Part shown: in pieces, positions 54,902 to 63,989 of the stretch
Position numbering within the stretch: the stretch's first letter is position 1
Layout: each line of letters opens with the position of its first letter
DNA from: JAUIET01 sp039111475
GTDB taxonomy: Bacteria; Pseudomonadota; Gammaproteobacteria; Pseudomonadales; JAUIET01
Assembly (NCBI GenBank): GCA_039111475.1
Contig: JBCCIP010000002.1
Span: 62,001 to 126,000 of the forward strand
Length of the DNA: 64,000 nt
Reading direction: 5' to 3'
Notes under the pieces: model-generated
Databases searched by the model: none
Told to the model about the DNA's origin: nothing
What the model saw: only the letters and a program-made list of their open reading frames with translations
Position numbers and translations under genes: made by a program

Positions 54902-55646
54902 AGAGAGTCATTGCGCCGTCAACACTTATGGAGGCGCCGGTCATAAATGTGCATTGATCACTGGCTAAAAAGGCGACCGCTTCCGCTACTTCTTCAATCG
55001 TTCCCAATCGATTCACCGGGTGTAAGCCGACAAATCCAGCCAGCATGCCTTCTGGGTCATCACTCAGTTGCAGATTGTTACGCAGCAAGGGCGTGTCGAT
55101 AAACCCTGGCAATACCGCATTGCAGCGTATCGGGTAAGACTGCTCCGCGCAATGCAAGGCCGTGCTTTCAGTCAGGCTAATCACCGCGGCTTTACTCGCT
55201 GAGTAAGCGCAGGTTGTGCTAAGCGCTTTTTTGCCCAGGGCGGAGGCAATGTTGATAATGCTGCCACCAGCTTGCTTCATGCCATTAACGGCAAAGCGAC
55301 AACCCAAAAACACGCCGCGCGCATTCAAGTCCTGAATACGTTGCCAGTCGTCCAAGGATGTTTCTTCAACGGAAGCGCTTATTCCTGTGCCAGCGTTATT
55401 GACCAGCACTGTAACACTGTCTTTTAGATGCTCGCCCAATGCCTGCCAGGAAGCTTCTGAGCTGACATCAAGGTGCAGGTAACGTGCTCTGTCGCCCAGT
55501 CCTTTTGCGTGCGCCTCGCCTACCTCATCGCTAATATCTGCGATGACGACCTGATAACCGCGCTTGTGCAACAAGGACGCAACCCCGGCGCCAATGCCGC
55601 TGGCGCCGCCAGTGACTAAAGCGGTTTTGGTGTGGTTTTCATTCAT
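54900..55646 (-). CDS. Short-chain dehydrogenase/reductase
   Basis: A 248-residue classical SDR with all key motifs: TGGASGIGAG, NNAGTG, the Ser in NIASALGKK, YSASK and PGFIDTPLL. It is the first gene of the leftward operon that continues with an SDR, SnoaL, GMC oxidoreductase and Rieske gene. The start ATG 55646 has no strong ribosome-binding site. It is divergent from the MDR reductase at 55808 and shares with it the promoter containing the third operator of the second regulon. Confidence 0.92.
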   Translation of the reverse strand: MNENHTKTALVTGGASGIGAGVASLLHKRGYQVVIADISDEVGEAHAKGLGDRARYLHLDVSSEASWQALGEHLKDSVTVLVNNAGTGISASVEETSLDDWQRIQDLNARGVFLGCRFAVNGMKQAGGSIINIASALGKKALSTTCAYSASKAAVISLTESTALHCAEQSYPIRCNAVLPGFIDTPLLRNNLQLSDDPEGMLAGFVGLHPVNRLGTIEEVAEAVAFLASDQCTFMTGASISVDGAMTL

Positions 55647-55742
55647 AGCACTGCGTGGCTTGTTATTTGCTCTGGCTTTTTGTTGGGTCGCCGCTTTCTT
55701 GACCAGTTGTTCTTTACATCAGCGATCATAGCATATCAAAAA

Positions 55743-55760
55743 AAGCAGACTGTTCGGTTT
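55743..55760. promoter_or_regulatory. TetR-like operator, second regulon (site 3)
   Basis: AAGCAG-ACTGTT-CGGTTT followed by a T-run, a diverged form of the dyad at 49976 and 50063. It lies in the divergent promoter of the SDR operon (start 55646) and the MDR reductase (start 55808). Confidence 0.6.
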
Positions 55761-55807
55761 TTTTTATGTTAACGTTTGGCCTGTTTACGGCGCGTAGAGG
55801 ACATGTT

Positions 55808-56833
55808 GTGGCAATTCGTAACCGACACATTGTATTGGCGAAACGGCCGGATAATTATCCGCAGTACGATGACTTCGAACTCACTGAATCAGAGCTCAAA
55901 AGCCCGTCTGACGGGGAAATCAGCTGCAAAAACCTGTATCTCTCGCTGGACGCAGGGTTTCGAAACTGGATGAATGAATCCAGCGGTGACAATGTGTTAC
56001 CTGCAATGCCATTAGGTGAGCCCGTAATGGGTTTAGCTTTGTCTCGCGTCATTGAATCAAAGCACCCGGACTATCTGGCGGGTGATATGTTGATGGCACG
56101 ATTTGCCTGGGAAGAATACACCGTGTGTGCCGCTGATGACTTCATTATCAAGTTGCCGGCTGAACTGGATTTTCCGTACAGCTACTACCTTGGCATTCTT
56201 GGTGACACCGGCATGTCAGCCTATTTTGGCATGACGGATATTGGCAAGCCCAAACAAGGTGAGACAGTGCTGGTCAGCGCGGCCGGCGGTGCAGTGGGCT
56301 CGGTTGCCGGGCAAATTGCGAAAATTTATGGGGCGCGAACAGTCGGTATTTCCAGTGGCGCGGATAAATGCCAGCGTTTGGTGGATGAATTGCGTTATGA
56401 CGCCGCAGTCGATAGAACAGCGCCACACGGTATTGAGGAAGAAATTCGCGTCGTGTGCCCGAAAGGTGTTGATGTGTACTTCGACAATGTGGGCGGTGAC
56501 ACCTTGCAAGCCGCTATTGCCAATCTCAACGTAGGCGCGCGCATTCCCTTGTGTGGCTCGATCACCACGTACAACGCAGAAGATCCGCTGCCTGGCCCAA
56601 ACAACATGTTTGAGCTGGTAACGAAAGAAGTCACTATGCAGGGCTTTATGACCCATACACAGCCTGAGCGTTATCAAGCAGTGCGAGAGCAATTACAGGC
56701 ATGGATAGCGGCCGGCCAGCTAAAAAACATTGAATACTGTCTGGAGGGTATAGAGAACGCCGGAGTGGCATTCTGCGATTTATTTGCCGGCCGTAATTTC
56801 GGCAAGACCGTCGTCAAGCTAAGCGATCAGTAA
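55808..56833 (+). CDS. Zinc-independent MDR reductase (prostaglandin-reductase/CurA-like)
   Basis: A 341-residue NADPH-dependent medium-chain reductase. SAAGGAVGSVAGQIAK is the cofactor motif, and FDNVGGDTLQAAI and GFMTHTQPERY are typical of the PTGR/YncB branch that reduces the double bond of enones. No zinc ligands are present. GTG 55808 is chosen because GAGGA lies six bases upstream and the N-terminus then matches the paralogue at 56927. The two paralogues are adjacent and might act on successive unsaturated intermediates. Confidence 0.88.
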   Translation: MAIRNRHIVLAKRPDNYPQYDDFELTESELKSPSDGEISCKNLYLSLDAGFRNWMNESSGDNVLPAMPLGEPVMGLALSRVIESKHPDYLAGDMLMARFAWEEYTVCAADDFIIKLPAELDFPYSYYLGILGDTGMSAYFGMTDIGKPKQGETVLVSAAGGAVGSVAGQIAKIYGARTVGISSGADKCQRLVDELRYDAAVDRTAPHGIEEEIRVVCPKGVDVYFDNVGGDTLQAAIANLNVGARIPLCGSITTYNAEDPLPGPNNMFELVTKEVTMQGFMTHTQPERYQAVREQLQAWIAAGQLKNIEYCLEGIENAGVAFCDLFAGRNFGKTVVKLSDQ

Positions 56834-56834
56834 C

Positions 56835-56852
56835 AATCAGGTCGGTCGGTTT
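56835..56852. promoter_or_regulatory. TetR-like operator, second regulon (site 4)
   Basis: AATCAG-GTCGGT-CGGTTT followed by a T-run, lying one base after the first MDR stop and 75 bp before the second MDR start. It suggests an internal promoter for the rightward genes from 56927. Confidence 0.55.
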
Positions 56853-56926
56853 TTTTGTGTTGTTCGGCTTTCTAACGTGAGATAATTCTCAGAGACTCCC
56901 ATCATGCCTGTTTGCCTGGATTTTGT

Positions 56927-57970
56927 ATGAGCAATATAACCAACCGCCAAATTCGCCTGATCGCCAGGCCAGACGGCCCAATACATGAAAAGCTGTTTCA
57001 AACCACCGAAGAACCGGTCGTGGCGTTGGGTGACAATCAGGTCTTGCTGCAAAACCTCTACTTTGCGCTAGACCCTGCGCTGCGCGGCTGGATGGATGAC
57101 TTTCATGACAGTTACATACCGCCTATTGAGCTTGGTGCGGTGATGTCAGCCAGTTGCATCTCACGTGTTATTCAAAGCAAAAACCCTGATTACCCGGAAG
57201 GCAGCATCACACGAGGGCTGGGTGCCTGGGAGTTGTATAGCACGGTGGGTGGTGAAGGCTCGCGGCAAGTGCCAGGGCTTGAAGTATTAAGTGTGGATCC
57301 GGACTTACCTCTTTCAAATTACCTGAGTATTTGCGGCACCACAGGGCTTACCTCGTACTTCGGCATGTTGGACGTTGGTCAGCCAAAAGATGGCGAAACG
57401 GTTTTGATCAGTGGCGCTGCAGGTGCGGTTGGTTCGGTAGCTGGTCAATTGGCAAAGCGCACTGCAAATTGCAGGCTGGTTGGCACCGCAGGTAGCGATG
57501 AAAAATGCGCATGGCTTAAGGATAAGCTGGGTTTTGACGCGGTAATCAATTACCACTTGTTTGGCGATATGCGAGCGGCACTTGCTGAGCATTGTCCTGA
57601 TGGCATTGATCTTTTCTTCGATAACGTGGGTGGCGATATTCTGGAGGGCGCGTTACTAAATCTGAATTTTAGGGCGCGCGTATTAATGTGCGGCACAATC
57701 TCCAATTACAACAACGACCTGAACGACAGGGCAGGCCCCGCAAACATGTGGCAACTATTGGTCAAGAACGCGCGTATCGAAGGTTTTACTGTGGCGTTTT
57801 TTGCTGAGCGCTGGGGTGAAGGCACCGCAGCGCTTGCGCAAATGGTTAAACGCGGTGAGCTTCATTACAAAGAACAGATTGTAGATGGCCTGGACAATGC
57901 GATTGACGCATTCGGTGGTTTGTTTACAGGCGCCAATAATGGTCGCTTATTGGTTAAATTAGCTGACTGA
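56927..57970 (+). CDS. Zinc-independent MDR reductase, paralogue
   Basis: A 347-residue paralogue of the protein at 55808. Shared motifs are SGAAGAVGSVAGQLAK, FFDNVGGDILEGAL and the C-terminal NNGRLLVKL. It has no zinc ligands. Divergence from the neighbour is considerable, so the pair is an old duplication with probably different substrates. It is the first of five rightward genes with small gaps (SDR, SDR, SDR, acyl-CoA dehydrogenase), preceded by a second-regulon operator. Reduction of an enone or enoyl intermediate is expected. Confidence 0.88.
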   Translation: MSNITNRQIRLIARPDGPIHEKLFQTTEEPVVALGDNQVLLQNLYFALDPALRGWMDDFHDSYIPPIELGAVMSASCISRVIQSKNPDYPEGSITRGLGAWELYSTVGGEGSRQVPGLEVLSVDPDLPLSNYLSICGTTGLTSYFGMLDVGQPKDGETVLISGAAGAVGSVAGQLAKRTANCRLVGTAGSDEKCAWLKDKLGFDAVINYHLFGDMRAALAEHCPDGIDLFFDNVGGDILEGALLNLNFRARVLMCGTISNYNNDLNDRAGPANMWQLLVKNARIEGFTVAFFAERWGEGTAALAQMVKRGELHYKEQIVDGLDNAIDAFGGLFTGANNGRLLVKLAD

Positions 57971-57985
57971 ATAGCTGGAATAAAG

Positions 57986-58765
57986 ATGAGGGAGCAACAA
58001 AACACAATCATCATTACCGGTGCGGCGGGTGGAATAGGCACGGCATTTGCGCATCACTTTGCGCAACAGCACGCTAATCTGATGCTGGTCGATTTATCCG
58101 AGTCAGCTTTAGGTGCGTTAAAAGAGAGCGTGCTGGCGGGGGGCGACGTCAAGGAAAGTGCGTTGCAAACTTGTGTGGCGGATGTCAGTCAGGCTGAACA
58201 AGTGCGAGAGTTTGTGTCGCAAACCAAACAGGCGTTTGGCGGCGTTAATGGCTTTTTAAACAACGCCGGTATTGAAGGTACGGCGGCGGCTATTACGGAT
58301 TATCCGCAAGAAACCTTTGAGCAAGTAATGGCTGTGAACGTAACCGGCGTTTGGCTAGGCATGAAGTATGTTGTGCCACTGATGAAAGAGTCTGGCGGTG
58401 GAAGCATTGTGATCACCTCGTCAGTCGGTGGTGTTATGGGTAGCCCCGGTTTGTCAGCCTATGTCACCAGCAAGCATGCCGTGATTGGCATTATGCGCAC
58501 AGCTGCATTGGAGTGCGCCGCGGACAATATTCGCGTTAACACCATACATCCGGGAATGGTTGATACAGGCATGGCGGCCAGAATTGCAGAAAACACTGGT
58601 ATAGGGGTTGAGGTATTCGAAGAGCAGGTTAAGGCCGGTACTCCACTGGGGCGTTACGCGCAGCCTGAAGACATAGTTGGAATGGTAAGTTTCTTGCTAA
58701 GTGACGCCGCGGCCTACTGTACCGGCCAACAATATTTTGTAGACGGCGGCATGGGTGCTGCGTGA
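57986..58765 (+). CDS. Short-chain dehydrogenase/reductase
   Basis: A 259-residue classical SDR: TGAAGGIGTA, NNAGIEG, ITSSVGG, YVTSKHA and HPGMVDTGM. It starts 15 bp after the MDR stop and ends 11 bp before the next SDR. Three SDRs in a row imply several oxidation or reduction steps on a substrate with more than one hydroxyl or keto group. The individual substrate is unknown. Confidence 0.92.
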   Translation: MREQQNTIIITGAAGGIGTAFAHHFAQQHANLMLVDLSESALGALKESVLAGGDVKESALQTCVADVSQAEQVREFVSQTKQAFGGVNGFLNNAGIEGTAAAITDYPQETFEQVMAVNVTGVWLGMKYVVPLMKESGGGSIVITSSVGGVMGSPGLSAYVTSKHAVIGIMRTAALECAADNIRVNTIHPGMVDTGMAARIAENTGIGVEVFEEQVKAGTPLGRYAQPEDIVGMVSFLLSDAAAYCTGQQYFVDGGMGAA

Positions 58766-58776
58766 GGTGAAAGTGA

Positions 58777-59565
58777 ATGGTTGAAGGTAAGAATGTCATA
58801 GTCAGTGGCGCTGCCAGCGGTATTGGCGCTGCATGCGCGCGTTGTTTGCTGGAACAGGGTGCAGCCTACGTAGCGCTTGCAGATGTTAATGAAGAGCAGG
58901 GGCAGAAGCTGGCGGTGCAACTGCAAGCTGATGGTTTCAACGCTGGTTACCACAAGCTTGATGTTCGTGAAGAGTCGCAGTGGCAATCAGTAATGAAAGA
59001 AGTAGTGGACAAGTGCGGAAGTGTTGACGTGTTAGTCAACAATGCAGGCGTTTGCGTTCTAAAACCCATATCTGACATGAGTCTGGAAGATTTTCGCAGA
59101 GTTAATGATGTCAACATGAAGGGCGTATTCCTGGGTACGCGTAGCGCGATTATGACCATGCGCGAATGTGCCGGTGACCAGCCCGCCAGTGGATCAATCG
59201 TGAACATCTCAAGCATTATGGGCCAAACTGGTTTGCGCGGCGCCATTGCCTATGGTGCCGGTAAAGCCGCAGTGGCCAATATGAGCAAGGCCTTGGCAGT
59301 AGAGTGCGGCGAGAAGGGCGAATTTATACGAATAAATTCCGTACACCCTGGAACGGTCAAATCAGAAATGACCACCACAATGTACGGCGAGGAATATTTC
59401 AATAACAAAGACAACTTCGCGTTTATCCCGGTTCAAGATTACGGCGTGCCTGAAGACATTGGTAACGCCGTGGTTTACCTGGCTTCGGATCAGTCAAGAA
59501 TGGTAACTGGCAGCGAGCTTACAGTGGATGGCGGCCTGACTAGCGGCATTGGAGGCGAATTCTAA
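58777..59565 (+). CDS. Short-chain dehydrogenase/reductase
   Basis: A 262-residue classical SDR: SGAASGIGAA, NNAGVC, NISSIMG, YGAGKAA and HPGTVKS. The catalytic motif YGAGK keeps Tyr and Lys. It overlaps the next SDR in TAATG at 59563-59567, so the two are translationally coupled. Resemblance to 3-alpha/3-beta-hydroxysteroid or cyclohexanol dehydrogenases is general for this class and does not fix the substrate. Confidence 0.92.
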   Translation: MVEGKNVIVSGAASGIGAACARCLLEQGAAYVALADVNEEQGQKLAVQLQADGFNAGYHKLDVREESQWQSVMKEVVDKCGSVDVLVNNAGVCVLKPISDMSLEDFRRVNDVNMKGVFLGTRSAIMTMRECAGDQPASGSIVNISSIMGQTGLRGAIAYGAGKAAVANMSKALAVECGEKGEFIRINSVHPGTVKSEMTTTMYGEEYFNNKDNFAFIPVQDYGVPEDIGNAVVYLASDQSRMVTGSELTVDGGLTSGIGGEF

Positions 59566-60326
59566 TGGCACGTTTAGAAGGTAAAACCGCAATAGTAACA
59601 GGTGGAACCAGCGGCATAGGTCGCGACACCTGCGTTCGTTTTGCGCGTGAAGGGGCCAGGGTGTTATTAACCGGTCGTGGTAAAGAGCGCGGTCTGGAGA
59701 CTGTCGCCGCAGTGGAAGCTGCAGGTGGCGTGGCCTGGTTTGAGCCCCACGATGTAACCAGTGAAGATGATTGGAAGCGAGTCATTGAAAAGGCCGACGA
59801 TTGCTTTGGTCGACTGGACATACTGGTGAACAACGCAGGCATCTTCACATACGGCCCAATAGAAGAAACATCAGCGGACGACTTTGACTGGATGTGGAAA
59901 GTAAATTCCGAAGGTGTATTTCTGGGCTTGAAGTACGGCCTGGAAATAATGCGCAAGAATCCGAACAAAGGTGCAATCGTTAATATCAGTTCATTATCGG
60001 GCTTGGTAGGGCATGCCGACGTTATGGCCTATTGCACCACTAAAGCCGCATCCATCATGATGACCAAAGTGGCGGCCATGGAAGCCGCACCGCATGTGCG
60101 AGTGAATGCACTGGCGCCAGGCCCGGTATGGAATGAACTTTTGGAGCGTGAACATGCTGGCCAGGACCTGGAAGCGATGAAGGAATACTACCGCAATGAC
60201 CAGCCTCTGAAATTTCTGGGCGACTCAAGCGACGTCACCAATGGTGTGGTGTATTTGGCATCTGACGAGTCGCGGTATGTCACCGGATCGATTTTACGCA
60301 TTGACGCCGGCCGTGGCGCCGATTAA
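59565..60326 (+). CDS. Short-chain dehydrogenase/reductase
   Basis: A 253-residue classical SDR: TGGTSGIGRD, NNAGIF, ISSLSG, YCTTKAA and APGPVWN. The gene shares the A of TAATG with the previous stop. It is followed 21 bp downstream by the acyl-CoA dehydrogenase. All catalytic residues are present. It belongs to the same transcription unit as the two SDRs before it. Confidence 0.92.
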   Translation: MARLEGKTAIVTGGTSGIGRDTCVRFAREGARVLLTGRGKERGLETVAAVEAAGGVAWFEPHDVTSEDDWKRVIEKADDCFGRLDILVNNAGIFTYGPIEETSADDFDWMWKVNSEGVFLGLKYGLEIMRKNPNKGAIVNISSLSGLVGHADVMAYCTTKAASIMMTKVAAMEAAPHVRVNALAPGPVWNELLEREHAGQDLEAMKEYYRNDQPLKFLGDSSDVTNGVVYLASDESRYVTGSILRIDAGRGAD

Positions 60327-60347
60327 AAAAGACAGGAGCACTTAGGA

Positions 60348-61475
60348 TTGGATTTCTCACACAGCGAGATACAACAACTTCTTCACGACAGCGTGAGCAA
60401 ATTTGTTACTGACAATGGGGGTGTGGAAGCCCATCGCGCTCTGGATGTCGACAAACACGCGTTTGATGATAGCGTTTGGCAACAGTTCGCTGAGCTGGGT
60501 TGGCTAGCCGCACCATTTGCTGAACAATACGGTGGGCTTGAAGCGGGCAGCGCTGATTTGATGGTGATCACTGAAGCGCTAGGTAAAGGTCTACTGAGCG
60601 AACCATTTCTCGGTACTGTTGTGTGTTGTGGAGGATTTCTACGAAACTCAGGTACTGAAGAACAACAATCGAAGTACATTCCAGGCATCACCGACGGCTC
60701 CAAACAATGGGCGTTTGCATTTGCTGAACTCAGTAGCGGCTATAACCTTGCAGCCGTTGGCGTAACGGCGGAGGGCGAAGGGAATGTCCGGCTAAACGGA
60801 GAAAAAATTGCGGTAGTGAACGGCGAGGCAGCGGATTATTTTGTTGTTACTGCCCGCACCTTGGGCAGGAGCACTGACACTAATGGGATTAGCTTGTTTG
60901 TTGTTGATGCTAGTTTGGCCGGTGTAAGTCGAGAGTGTTACACAACCGTTGACGGCCGCCGCGCCGCCACGGTGCGTTTTGATAATGTAGAGGTGAATGC
61001 AGACTGCTTGCTCGGCGAGCGTGATAACGCGTACCAGATTGTTGAAGCACAAATAGATGAAACAATCGTTGCGATGGGTGGTGAAGCAGTTGGCACCATG
61101 CAAATGCTACTTGATGCCACAGTGGAATACACCAAAACCAGAGAGCAGTTTGGCCAAGCGATCAGCAATTTCCAGGTATTGCAGCACCGTATGGTGGACA
61201 TGTATTTAAGGCTGGAAGAAACGCGCTCACTGCTGTTTGACGCGGCAATCCAGGTAGACAATAAAAGCCACGGCGCCGCAAAAGCTTGCGCTGCGCTCAA
61301 AGTGAAACTGTGCGAAGCGGGTCGATTTGTGTCTCAACAAGCGCTTCAGTTACATGGCGGAATTGGTATGACTGATGAGTTAAGCGTCAGTCATTACTTT
61401 AAGCGTTTGCAAGTACTTGCGCTAATGTTTGGTGATGAAGACTACTATATTGAAAAGTATGCTTCGATAGACTGA
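60348..61475 (+). CDS. Acyl-CoA dehydrogenase
   Basis: A 375-residue acyl-CoA dehydrogenase. FAELSSGYNLA occupies the FAD/substrate motif position, and LQLHGGIGMTDELSVSHYFKR is the conserved C-terminal block. The tail lacks the MCAD catalytic Glu segment, as in the protein at 31667. That suggests a heteromeric partner or a distinct base. The start is TTG 60348, with AGGAG 12 bases upstream. It is the last gene of the rightward operon and converges on the TonB receptor. Confidence 0.88.
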   Translation: MDFSHSEIQQLLHDSVSKFVTDNGGVEAHRALDVDKHAFDDSVWQQFAELGWLAAPFAEQYGGLEAGSADLMVITEALGKGLLSEPFLGTVVCCGGFLRNSGTEEQQSKYIPGITDGSKQWAFAFAELSSGYNLAAVGVTAEGEGNVRLNGEKIAVVNGEAADYFVVTARTLGRSTDTNGISLFVVDASLAGVSRECYTTVDGRRAATVRFDNVEVNADCLLGERDNAYQIVEAQIDETIVAMGGEAVGTMQMLLDATVEYTKTREQFGQAISNFQVLQHRMVDMYLRLEETRSLLFDAAIQVDNKSHGAAKACAALKVKLCEAGRFVSQQALQLHGGIGMTDELSVSHYFKRLQVLALMFGDEDYYIEKYASID

Positions 61476-61478
61476 GCT

Positions 61479-61509
61479 CCTGGGCAACTCTATACAGGGC
61501 GCCCAGGAA
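61479..61509. terminator. Stem-loop between convergent genes
   Basis: TCCTGGGC and GCCCAGGA form a perfect 8-bp stem around a 15-base loop between the acyl-CoA dehydrogenase stop and the TonB receptor stop. There is no T-run, so it is a weak bidirectional terminator candidate. Confidence 0.5.
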
Positions 61510-61530
61510 TTGACTTAAGCTACAAATGTC

Positions 61531-63834
61531 CTAGAACGTTCCCGATATCTGCAGGCCAACTTCCCGTCCACCAGCCACACCCGCAAATGCGATTGTGCCT
61601 GGAATGGTGACGGCGGAGTTGAACTCAACTTTATCGTTCAGGTCGCGACCGAAGGCCGTAATCTTAAGTGTTCTGTTCTCAGACCACTCAAACTCGTACG
61701 AAACATTGGCATCCACCACACCGCGACTCGGGAGTAAGCCGCGAGGGTCGTTAGACACTTCTACCCAGTATTCGTCAGTGTATCTATAGCCTAGGAACGC
61801 AGTTAGTGTGCCCGCTCCAATCTCGGTGCTGAACACGCCATTGATACCACCGGTGAGGCTTGGTACACGACGCAGTTCCAGATTGCTATTGTCAGTTGCA
61901 ACGCCATCACCGTTCAGGTCAGCCAGGTACTCGTCGTACTCCGCTTCCAGAAAACCGAAATTCGCATTGAGAGTGAAGTTGCTCGAAGCCACCCAGGTCA
62001 TTTCGCCTTCCAGGCCGTATATATCAACCGTTGCCGCATTTCTGACAACCGTGTTTGAACCGCCAAAACCATCCGGTTCAATCACTTCTTCCTGCTTGTC
62101 ACTGTAGTCAGACAAGAAGGCTGCTATGTTAAGCCGCAAGGTATTGTCCAGAAAGTCGCCTTTCATACCAATTTCAATATTCTCAACAAACTCTGGCTCA
62201 AATGGGCCGATGTTGGCAGCATCACTGTTGCGCCCATTAAAGCCACCGGAACGAAAGCCTTCCGAGTAGCTTATATAGGTCAGCACCTCATCACTGACAC
62301 GATAATCCAGGCCAATTTTTGGCGAGAACTCAGTCCATTCTTCCTCACCGATGGCGGCGCTGAGAGGGACAAATATTGGCGTGCCAAATACGTACAATTC
62401 GTCACTAGGTGCGCCAGGTAAGTAACCCGCAATACCACCACCACCAATGAAATTGCGGCCATCAAGCCGTTTTTCTTCTTTTGTTAGTCGACCGCCAATG
62501 GTCACGTTCAAATTGTCGGTCAGCGATATATTCGCTTCGCCAAATGCCGCCATGGCATCACGCTCGTGATCCGCAAACGGGTTTTGAAAAACTGCACCAG
62601 CCGGGCCTGCAAAAGCGGCTATTGAAGTGCGTTGTTCAAGCTGATACTCGTCTTCCAGCCAAAACAGGCCTTCCACAAAATTCCAGCGGTCGCTGAAATC
62701 GCTGTTGGATGCAAAGCGTAACTCCACGCTGGTCTGCTCAGAATCTTGAATACGATTGACGTGAAAGAAATTCAGTGGCGTTGCATCAAAGTCCGTTCTG
62801 ACTTCTTCTTCGGTTTCCTGCCGGCCAAAAATGGCCGTAATTGTGCCTGGCCCAATGTCCCAATTCATATTCAAGGTGTAACTTGTCCAGTCAAAGTCAA
62901 TGGGCCTTATATAGTCCTGCGAAATTGATTCGATATCGGTGACATCGTCTCCACAGAAGCCGACAAGGCACGGTGTTTCCGGACCCATATTAACGGGGTT
63001 GTTTGGGTTGAATGAGGTGATGTTTTGAAGAATGATGCCATCGGCTTTGTCTTCATAGTTTACGAACGTGAACAGCGCGTCAAAATTCTCGCTGGGCGTC
63101 CATAACAACGTTGCGTTCAACTCCTGATTGTCTGCATCACCGAGGCGCTCGCCGGTAGTAACGTGAGTGCGTGGCCCTCCATCATCCTGCGATGCATACC
63201 CCAATTTGCCCGCCAGCACGCCATCAATAATAGGGAAGTTGGCCACCGCTTTGATATCAATACGATCGTTGGAACCACCCGTCAGTTCGTACTTCAGGCC
63301 TAGTTCGCCGGTGGGGCGTGTTCGGGTAATATTGATAGCACCGCCAGTCGTATTACGGCCAAACAATGTACCTTGCGGCCCACGCAATACTTCGAATGCA
63401 GCATAGTCAAAAGTGTTGGACATTGAGCCGTTTACGAAGGAGAGCGGCACACCGTCAATGGTGACACCGACTGCCGGATCGAAGCTTCGTTCGACTTCTT
63501 GAGTACCAACACCTCGTATGTAAATAGATGCACCTGCGGGCGATACGCTCACTGCATCAATCACCAGGTTGGGAATGAAGCCTTCCGTCTCACGGATATC
63601 GCGCATGATCAGATCGTCAATGGTTTTGCCGCTGAATGCAGATACGGCTACGGGTACGTCTTGCATTGACTCATCAATTTTTCGCGCCGTAACAATGACC
63701 TCTTCCAAGATTCCAGACGCTGAGCCAGAAGACCCCTGAGCCAGGATAGGTGCAGTGTATCCAAGTGCCAGACTAGCCAGTGCAATACTGATAGCACTGC
63801 GACGTCGCGTAAACAATTCAGTTCTTACATTCAT
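61531..63834 (-). CDS. TonB-dependent outer-membrane receptor
   Basis: A 767-residue receptor. The signal peptide ends near PILAQ (about residue 33). LEEVIVTARKIDESMQDVPVAVSAF begins the plug in its TonB-box region, and the plug contains IYIRGVGTQ and FEVLRGPQGTLFGRNTTGG. The barrel's last strand is VGLQISGTF. ATG 63834 with AGGA upstream is chosen over an upstream in-frame start at 63882. It is a paralogue of the receptor at 47644, and an operator of the second regulon lies 138 bp upstream. It probably imports the substrate of the cluster from 50 to 61 kb. Confidence 0.92.
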   Translation of the reverse strand: MNVRTELFTRRRSAISIALASLALGYTAPILAQGSSGSASGILEEVIVTARKIDESMQDVPVAVSAFSGKTIDDLIMRDIRETEGFIPNLVIDAVSVSPAGASIYIRGVGTQEVERSFDPAVGVTIDGVPLSFVNGSMSNTFDYAAFEVLRGPQGTLFGRNTTGGAINITRTRPTGELGLKYELTGGSNDRIDIKAVANFPIIDGVLAGKLGYASQDDGGPRTHVTTGERLGDADNQELNATLLWTPSENFDALFTFVNYEDKADGIILQNITSFNPNNPVNMGPETPCLVGFCGDDVTDIESISQDYIRPIDFDWTSYTLNMNWDIGPGTITAIFGRQETEEEVRTDFDATPLNFFHVNRIQDSEQTSVELRFASNSDFSDRWNFVEGLFWLEDEYQLEQRTSIAAFAGPAGAVFQNPFADHERDAMAAFGEANISLTDNLNVTIGGRLTKEEKRLDGRNFIGGGGIAGYLPGAPSDELYVFGTPIFVPLSAAIGEEEWTEFSPKIGLDYRVSDEVLTYISYSEGFRSGGFNGRNSDAANIGPFEPEFVENIEIGMKGDFLDNTLRLNIAAFLSDYSDKQEEVIEPDGFGGSNTVVRNAATVDIYGLEGEMTWVASSNFTLNANFGFLEAEYDEYLADLNGDGVATDNSNLELRRVPSLTGGINGVFSTEIGAGTLTAFLGYRYTDEYWVEVSNDPRGLLPSRGVVDANVSYEFEWSENRTLKITAFGRDLNDKVEFNSAVTIPGTIAFAGVAGGREVGLQISGTF

Positions 63835-63971
63835 GGTATTCCTCGTATCTTCGTTTCTGGCGCGAGTAGGGTTTTTAAGCACCCTACTTATTTCGGTACT
63901 ACAAGAAACCCTATTGGTTTCAAATCACTGACCAAGAGTTTACTCAGAGGAAAATTTATATACAACAAAAA

Positions 63972-63989
63972 AAACCGACCATACTGCTT
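63972..63989. promoter_or_regulatory. TetR-like operator, second regulon (site 5)
   Basis: AAACCG-ACCATA-CTGCTT, with a T-run after it and A residues before it. The reverse complement matches site 3 closely. It lies upstream of the TonB receptor (start 63834), near the right edge, and may also serve a gene outside the window. Confidence 0.6.
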
